Assembly (NCBI GenBank): GCA_029240775.1
Contig: JARDZQ010000108.1
Coordinates: forward strand, 1-6,521
Source: Rubrobacteraceae bacterium
GTDB taxonomy: Bacteria > Actinomycetota > Rubrobacteria > Rubrobacterales > Rubrobacteraceae
DNA length: 6,521 nt
Direction: 5' to 3'
This document shows, piece after piece, positions 1 through 3,931 of this stretch. The position numbers were made by a program, and so were the translations under genes. Under the pieces are notes generated by a model that ran no database searches, had not been told where the DNA came from, and saw only the letters and a list, made by a program, of their open reading frames with translations. Position 1 is the first letter of the stretch, and each line of letters opens with the position of its first letter.

Positions 1-268
1 CGTCGAAGATGTGCCTGTAGGTCTCGGGGTCGCGCCCGATCATCTCGGAGAGGTCGTGCCCGGCGCAGAACGCCGGACCGTTCCCGGCGAGGACGACGAC
101 CTGCACCTCTCTGGCCTCGCCTATGGCCTTGAAACACTCCGTCAGCTCCTGCATGTGCGCCAGCGAGAGGGCGTTGCGTTTGTCGGGGCGGTTCATCGTG
201 ATGCGGGCTATCGGCCCGGCCGCCTCGACCAGGATGTGCTCGTAAGTCCTTTTCTCTGCTTCGATCAT
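1..268 (-). CDS. Enoyl-CoA hydratase/isomerase (crotonase) family protein, N-terminal part
   Basis: The first 89 codons are visible and the rest lies beyond the left edge. Crotonase-family enzymes bind acyl-CoA esters and hydrate, isomerise or hydrolyse them using a two-backbone-NH oxyanion hole. The opening beta-strand and CoA-binding turn are visible (MNRPDKRNALS, residues 25-35), as is the first oxyanion-hole segment (GNGPAFCAGHDLSEM, 63-77). The GHDL version of that segment resembles the ECHDC3-like branch more than classical EchA, which usually has GADI or GADL; this is from memory of the family. The catalytic glutamate positions of true hydratases lie outside the window, so the exact reaction cannot be given. 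The ATG at 268 is chosen because GGAGGA (281-276) sits 7 nt upstream. It starts 4 nt after the stop of the phzF-like gene, so it is the third gene of a leftward operon. Family assignment is secure, substrate unknown. Confidence 0.9.
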   Translation of the reverse strand, partial: MIEAEKRTYEHILVEAAGPIARITMNRPDKRNALSLAHMQELTECFKAIGEAREVQVVVLAGNGPAFCAGHDLSEMIGRDPETYRHIFD

Positions 269-272
269 AGAT

Positions 273-947
273 CTATCCTCCATACTCGCTTACCTCGACC
301 AGTTCGGTGCGGCCACCGATCTCCACCGATCCATCGGTTTTGGGCTCGGCGAGGATCAGGGAGCCCTCGCCCTGACGGATAGCGATCGAACGCCCCAGCT
401 GGTCGGCCAGTGTGACCGCGTGCGCTCCCGTCGCCTCGTCTTCTTGTATACCAAACCGCGACGCGAACACGCGGACGCGAACAGTTCTCTCTCCTCTGTC
501 CTCCCAGGCCCACACCCCCACGAGGTCGTGGCCTTCGGGCGGGCCGTCGAGCGCCTCTACCTCGGAGGCGGAGCCGAGCTCGATCTCCTCGAACACCGGT
601 GCCCATTCCGGACGCCCGGTGATGAACGTGATACCCCTCTCGGACCTGACCGTAACCTCACCCGCCGGCGGTCGTAGCACCGGGACCTCGAACCCTTCAC
701 GCGCGAGGAGCCAGGCGGTGCCCACCAGCGGGTGCCCGGCGAACGGGAGCTCCGCCACAGGGGTAAAGATGCGCAACCTTCCCCCGTTCGCGTCCTCGAC
801 GAACACCGTCTCCGAGAACCCGAGGTCCGCCGCGACGCGCTGGCGATCCTCCTCCGGCACCTCGTCGCCGTTCAGGAACACGCCCAGCGGGTTGCCGCCG
901 GCGCCATCCTCGCCGACGAAAACCTTCAGCACATGGAGCTGGGCCAC
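273..947 (-). CDS. PhzF-family isomerase-like protein, unusually short
   Basis: PhzF-family proteins have two similar half-domains with the active site in the cleft. PhzF itself isomerises a dihydro-hydroxyanthranilate in phenazine synthesis, but most relatives have unknown substrates. Seen here, numbering from the start at 947: the N-terminal GNPLGVFLNG (18-27), SETVFVE with Glu46, RIFTPVAELPFAGHP (59-73) with His72, and FGIQEDEATGAHA (165-177) with Asp170. These match the Glu, His and Asp catalytic positions of PhzF, so the site looks intact. EDEATG replaces the more common EDPATG. Length is 224 residues against about 260-300 for the family. The shortfall appears to lie between the GHP motif and the second-half motif. 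I prefer GTG at 947 because GAGGTGAG lies just upstream; GTG at 956 is possible but has no good binding site. No other phenazine genes are present, so phenazine synthesis is not implied. It lies between a CoA ligase gene and a crotonase gene. Confidence 0.85.
   Translation of the reverse strand: MAQLHVLKVFVGEDGAGGNPLGVFLNGDEVPEEDRQRVAADLGFSETVFVEDANGGRLRIFTPVAELPFAGHPLVGTAWLLAREGFEVPVLRPPAGEVTVRSERGITFITGRPEWAPVFEEIELGSASEVEALDGPPEGHDLVGVWAWEDRGERTVRVRVFASRFGIQEDEATGAHAVTLADQLGRSIAIRQGEGSLILAEPKTDGSVEIGGRTELVEVSEYGG
276..281 (-). promoter_or_regulatory. Ribosome binding site of the crotonase gene, overlapping the phzF-like stop region
   Basis: GGAGGA on the minus strand lies 7 nt before the ATG at 268. 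The same bases encode the final Gly-Gly of the upstream phzF-like gene, whose TAG occupies 275-273. This fixes the start of the crotonase gene and suggests the two are translated from one message, possibly coupled. Confidence 0.75.
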
Positions 948-998
948 GGCTCTCACCTCACAAGATCGAGGTCATCCCGAGAACGAACCTGAAAGCCT

Positions 999-2570
999 CT
1001 AATGCACCCTCTTCTCCTGCTCGGCCCACTCCTTCTCGCGCAGGACGAACTTCTGGACCTTGCCGGTCGAGGTCTTGGGCAGCTCGCCGAACTCGACGGC
1101 GGCGGGGGCCTTGAAGCGGGCGATGTGCTCCTTGCAGAAATCTATTATCTCCCGCTCGGTGGCCTCCTGTCCCTTCTTCAGGACCACGAACGCCTTCGGG
1201 CGCTCGCCCCACTTCTCGTCCGGGATGGCTACCACGGCGGCCTCCATCACGGCCGGGTGGCGCGAGACGGCCTGCTCGACCTCGATAGTGGAGATGTTCT
1301 CGCCGCCGGAGACGATAATGTCCTTGCTGCGGTCCCGGATCTCGATGTACCCGTCGGGGTGCCAGACGGCCACGTCGCCGGAGTGGTACCAGCCACCCTC
1401 GAACGCCTCCTCGGTGGCCTCCTCGTTCTCGAAGTAGCCCTTGGCGACCATGTTGCCGTGCATGACGATCTCGCCTAGAGTCTCGCCGTCGCGCTCGACG
1501 TCGTTCATGTTCTCGTCCACAATCCGAACCAGGTCGGCCGTGACGTAGCCCTGGCCCTGGCGCGCCATGAGCCGCGCCCGCTCTTCGAGCTCCAGATCCT
1601 CCCACTCCGGGTGAACGCCGCTCGTGGTTATCGGACCATATGTCTCTGTAAGGCCGTAGATGTGCAGTGGACGGATGTTGAGCCCGAGCAGCCCCTCGAG
1701 CAAGGTGGGGGAGGGCGGAGCGCCGGCTATGGCCGCCGTTACCTGCGTATCCAGCTCGTGAGCGCCATCGTCGTTGACGATCCCGATCTGGACTGTCGGG
1801 GCGGCGCAGTAGTGCGTAATGCCCTCGTTCTCAAAGAGCTCCCAGATCCTGGCGGGCTCGACCTTTCTCAAACAGACGTGCGTCCCGGCAATGGCCGTGA
1901 CCGCCCAGGGATAGGTCCACCCGTTGCAGTGAAACATGGGGAGCGTCCACAGGTACTTGGTGTCGTAGCCCATCCCGATCTCTATGACGTTCCCCAGAGC
2001 GCTCAGGTACGCCCCGCGGTGGGTATACATGACACCCTTCGGGCGCCCCGTGGTACCCGAGGTGTAGTTTATGGAGATGGTCTCTTCCTCGTCTTCGAGC
2101 ACGCTCTCCATCGGCTCGGGCGAGCCCTCGGCCAGGTAGTCCTCGTAGGGATCTCCCGCCTCGCCCGTGTCCTCGATGCGCACGACCTCGACGCCCTCGA
2201 TGTCCTCGAGCAGGTGCTCCAGCTCGACGTCAACGAAGATCATCTTCGCCCCCGAATGCTCGACGATGTACGAGACCTCGTCCTTGCCGAGTCGCGTGTT
2301 TATGGCGACGAGAATCATGCCCGCTGCCGAGACACCGAAGTGCGCCTCGAGCATGGGCGGGGTATTAGGGCAGAGAAAGGCTACCCGGTCGCCTCTATCG
2401 AGGCCCGCATCGCGCAGGCGAGAGGCGAGGCGATCGACCCTCTCTTCGAGCTCGCGATACGTGTAGCGCCGCTCGCCGTAGACCACGGCGGTCTTCTCCG
2501 GGAACATGTACGCGCTGCGTCTTAGGAAATCGACGGGCGTTAGCTCGCTGCGGTAGACCTTCTCGCTCAT
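999..2570 (-). CDS. AMP-forming acyl-CoA ligase (fatty/aryl acid--CoA ligase type)
   Basis: This is a complete 523-residue member of the adenylate-forming (ANL) superfamily, of usual length. Such enzymes make an acyl-adenylate from acid and ATP, then transfer the acyl group to CoA. Core motifs are in order: the phosphate-binding loop YTSGTTGRPKG (169-179), LPMFHCNGWTYPW (210-222), IYGLTETYGP (304-313), WYHSGD with Asp399, the hinge RDRSKD (412-417), GGEN (422-425), and the C-terminal PKTSTGK whose Lys504 is the expected adenylation lysine. The HCNGW segment and overall pattern resemble the medium-chain (AlkK-like) and plant AAE-type ligases, so a medium-chain or aromatic acid is likelier than acetate; this is inference. 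The ATG at 2570 is preceded by GGAAGGA about 9 nt upstream. It is the first gene of the leftward operon, with a 42-51 bp gap to the phzF-like gene depending on that gene's start, and is divergent from the amidase gene. No signal peptide or membrane segment is seen, so it is cytoplasmic. Confidence 0.93.
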   Translation of the reverse strand: MSEKVYRSELTPVDFLRRSAYMFPEKTAVVYGERRYTYRELEERVDRLASRLRDAGLDRGDRVAFLCPNTPPMLEAHFGVSAAGMILVAINTRLGKDEVSYIVEHSGAKMIFVDVELEHLLEDIEGVEVVRIEDTGEAGDPYEDYLAEGSPEPMESVLEDEEETISINYTSGTTGRPKGVMYTHRGAYLSALGNVIEIGMGYDTKYLWTLPMFHCNGWTYPWAVTAIAGTHVCLRKVEPARIWELFENEGITHYCAAPTVQIGIVNDDGAHELDTQVTAAIAGAPPSPTLLEGLLGLNIRPLHIYGLTETYGPITTSGVHPEWEDLELEERARLMARQGQGYVTADLVRIVDENMNDVERDGETLGEIVMHGNMVAKGYFENEEATEEAFEGGWYHSGDVAVWHPDGYIEIRDRSKDIIVSGGENISTIEVEQAVSRHPAVMEAAVVAIPDEKWGERPKAFVVLKKGQEATEREIIDFCKEHIARFKAPAAVEFGELPKTSTGKVQKFVLREKEWAEQEKRVH

Positions 2571-2618
2571 CCTTGTGGTTCCTTCCCTTCGCTTCTCATT
2601 GCCCCGTACCTGGTCGCC

Positions 2619-2648
2619 AGTATAAAACCCGCTCGTCTATCCTTGCCA
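2619..2648 (-). promoter_or_regulatory. Weak candidate promoter for the ligase-phzF-crotonase operon
   Basis: On the minus strand TATACT (2624-2619) is a good -10-like hexamer in an unusually A/T-rich patch of an otherwise GC-rich region. A poor -35-like TGGCAA (2648-2643) lies 18 bp upstream and matches TTGACA at only three positions. Initiation near 2612 would give a leader of about 42 nt before the ATG at 2570. No equally good plus-strand promoter was found for the amidase; TATCAT at 2705-2710 lacks a -35 partner. Confidence 0.3.
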
Positions 2649-2669
2649 CGACCCCGGGCGCATCCGGTG

Positions 2670-2692
2670 GCCCGGCTCGCTGGAGGCCGGGC
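2670..2692. repeat. GC-rich inverted repeat in the divergent spacer
   Basis: GCCCGGC (2670-2676) and its exact reverse complement GCCGGGC (2686-2692) flank a 9-nt centre. It sits between the divergent ligase and amidase genes, 47-69 bp upstream of the chosen amidase start, where an operator could act. Such 7-bp GC palindromes also arise by chance in GC-rich DNA, so a regulatory role is only a suggestion. Confidence 0.3.
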
Positions 2693-2726
2693 TTTACGGT
2701 TCGCTATCATGGCTGCGTTGTCGGGG

Positions 2727-2733
2727 AAGGGAG
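2727..2733 (+). promoter_or_regulatory. Ribosome binding site deciding the amidase start
   Basis: AAGGGAG ends 5 nt before the ATG at 2739. Earlier in-frame ATG codons at 2643 and 2709 have no comparable site, and the residues they would add (Arg/Pro/Ala-rich) do not resemble the family's N-terminus. Confidence 0.65.
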
Positions 2734-2738
2734 CGAGC

Positions 2739-3680
2739 ATGGCCGACGGAGCCCGGATGGTCGAGGTAAGGCCAGAGACCTACAGTTACGTCTTCAACCC
2801 GTATCGCGAGCCGATAGCAAGGGTCGAACCCGGGGACCGCGTGGTCATACACACCGACGATGCCTTCGAGAGCCGGATAACGAAGAAGGAAGATATCCCG
2901 AGCCGCGCTCTGGCCACGGCAAAGCTCCTCAATCCCCAGACCGGTCCCATCTACGTAGAAGGGGCCGAGCCAGGCGACACCCTGGCTATCAGCATCGAGA
3001 GCATCGAACCGTCGCGAGACTTCGCCGTGAGCGTCCTCGTGCCCTACTTCGGCGGCCTCACCTCGACGAACTTCACCCGGACGCTCCAGGAGCCTCTTCC
3101 GGAGCGCGTCTGGGTCTGGAACTTGGTGGACGGTGGCAACAGGCTGGTTAACGAGGACCTGGGCGTGGAGCTGGATTGGGAGCCTTTCATGGGCACCCTC
3201 GCCGTGGCCCCGGACCTGGAAGCAATCACCGCTCTGGCTCCCGGTCCTTTCGGGGGGAACATGGACGTACCGGACGTGCGGCCCGGGAACACCGTCTACC
3301 TGCCGGTGTGGAACGAGGGAGCGCTCTTCTACACGGGGGACTGCCACGCCCGCCAGGGCCAGGGAGAGCTCTGCGGCGTCGCGCTGGAGATCACGTCGAA
3401 GGTGACGGTGGTGTTCGACGTCATCAAAGGCAAGGAGATAGAGTGGCCCCGCATCGAGTCGGACGAGAGGATCATGGTCGTCGGTAGCGCCCGTCCGATG
3501 GAGGATGCAGCCCGCATCGCGTATGCGGAGCTCGTCCTTTGGCTGGAGGAGGAACACGGATTCGACCGGTGGGACGCCTACCAGCTGCTGACCCAGGCGG
3601 GCGGGCTGTACGTGGGTAACATGGTCGACACTACGTACTCCCTAGTGGCGTCCATAGACAAGACCTACCTGAGAAGCTAG
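2739..3680 (+). CDS. Acetamidase/formamidase family amidohydrolase
   Basis: This is a complete 313-residue protein, matching the usual length of the FmdA/AmdA family. The family hydrolyses short amides such as formamide or acetamide to the acid and ammonia, and is unrelated to nitrilase-type amidases. Family signatures are in order: NPQTGPIYVEGAEPGD (65-80), GPFGGNMDVPDV (169-180), ALFYTGDCHARQGQGE (195-210), VVGSARPMEDA (247-257) and GGLYVGNMVD (288-297). The Asp/His/Glu-rich TGDCHARQGQGE segment is the probable active or metal site. As I recall the family, GQGE stands where GDGE is common, which could be a subfamily trait. The start at 2739 is chosen for its ribosome binding site; a start at 2643 would add 32 unlikely residues. 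No signal peptide is seen, so it is probably cytoplasmic. The gene stands alone on the plus strand, divergent from the CoA ligase operon, and a strong hairpin begins 1 nt after its stop. Family is secure, substrate not determined. Confidence 0.92.
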   Translation: MADGARMVEVRPETYSYVFNPYREPIARVEPGDRVVIHTDDAFESRITKKEDIPSRALATAKLLNPQTGPIYVEGAEPGDTLAISIESIEPSRDFAVSVLVPYFGGLTSTNFTRTLQEPLPERVWVWNLVDGGNRLVNEDLGVELDWEPFMGTLAVAPDLEAITALAPGPFGGNMDVPDVRPGNTVYLPVWNEGALFYTGDCHARQGQGELCGVALEITSKVTVVFDVIKGKEIEWPRIESDERIMVVGSARPMEDAARIAYAELVLWLEEEHGFDRWDAYQLLTQAGGLYVGNMVDTTYSLVASIDKTYLRS

Positions 3681-3681
3681 A

Positions 3682-3726
3682 GCGGTTTGCACAGAGGGAG
3701 GTTTAACCCCTCTCTGTGCAAACCGC
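3682..3726. terminator. Long perfect hairpin after the amidase gene (probable terminator without T-tract)
   Basis: GCGGTTTGCACAGAG (3682-3696) pairs perfectly over 15 bp with CTCTGTGCAAACCGC (3712-3726). Further imperfect pairing continues inward to a TTTAA loop (3702-3706). It starts 1 nt after the amidase stop, the expected place for a terminator. No run of T follows on either strand (GCGCCGTCAGG on the plus side), so it is not a textbook intrinsic terminator. It could be a U-tract-independent terminator, an mRNA-stabilising 3' hairpin, or a remnant of a small mobile repeat. Confidence 0.6.
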
Positions 3727-3769
3727 GCCGTCAGGTCTCAGCTTCCTCTAGTCTTGCTGATAGCTCAAA

Positions 3770-3792
3770 GCGCAAGCCTTCGAGGCTTGGGC
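3770..3792. repeat. Small hairpin in the amidase-mannosidase spacer
   Basis: CAAGCCT (3773-3779) and AGGCTTG (3783-3789) pair over 7 bp around a 3-nt TCG loop. Two more pairs extend the stem beyond a G-G mismatch. No T-tract follows on the plus strand. It could be part of a leader structure for the mannosidase message or a second weak terminator. Nothing else in the rest of this spacer (to 3910) is recognisable. Confidence 0.35.
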
Positions 3793-3910
3793 GTGCTGCG
3801 AGGGAGATGGGCATCTCGTTCGCGCCGGGCTCTTTGCGTGCCGGCGCCGGCCCCCTTAAACTTGGCTACCTCGTCTGCGGTCTCGAAGACGGCCACTGCA
3901 TACTGATCGG

Positions 3911-3916
3911 AAGGAG
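3911..3916 (+). promoter_or_regulatory. Candidate ribosome binding site upstream of the mannosidase
   Basis: AAGGAG is a strong match to the anti-Shine-Dalgarno consensus but lies 15 nt before the ATG at 3932, longer than usual. An in-frame TTG at 3917 is directly adjacent and too close to use. The odd spacing leaves the exact start open, although an in-frame TAA at 3857-3859 limits any upstream extension to 24 residues. Confidence 0.4.
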
Positions 3917-3931
3917 TTGCGACGAGCCCAG

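Noticed and set aside
11..382. 123-codon plus-strand frame at the left edge
   Set aside because: It is antisense to the crotonase gene and the end of the phzF-like gene, both supported by conserved motifs.
273..956. Evidence for a phenazine biosynthesis cluster
   Set aside because: Only a PhzF-family member is present; no other phz gene lies in the window, and the family is broad with mostly unknown substrates.
412..1002. 196-codon plus-strand frame opposite the phzF-like gene
   Set aside because: It is Ser/Thr/Pro-rich, spans the end of one gene and an intergenic gap, and is explained by the complementary PhzF coding frame.
958..1605. Minus-strand frame of 215 codons overlapping the ligase C-terminus
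   Set aside because: It is an Arg/Gly-rich alternative frame of the ligase, whose hinge and catalytic lysine motifs are in the main frame.
1611..2525. 304-codon open frame on the plus strand opposite the acyl-CoA ligase
   Set aside because: The minus-strand ligase motifs run continuously through it, and the plus translation shows no family pattern. It is a GC-rich shadow.
2643..2738. N-terminal extension of the amidase from the ATG at 2643
   Set aside because: The added residues do not resemble the family's start, include the inverted repeat region, and lack a ribosome binding site. The ATG at 2739 has a good one.
2694..3557. 287-codon open frame on the minus strand opposite the amidase
   Set aside because: The amidase frame carries all family signatures. 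The antisense translation is low-complexity and Arg/His-rich.
3682..3726. tRNA or other structured RNA gene at the long hairpin
   Set aside because: There is only one stem-loop, with no cloverleaf arms, anticodon loop or CCA-like end.
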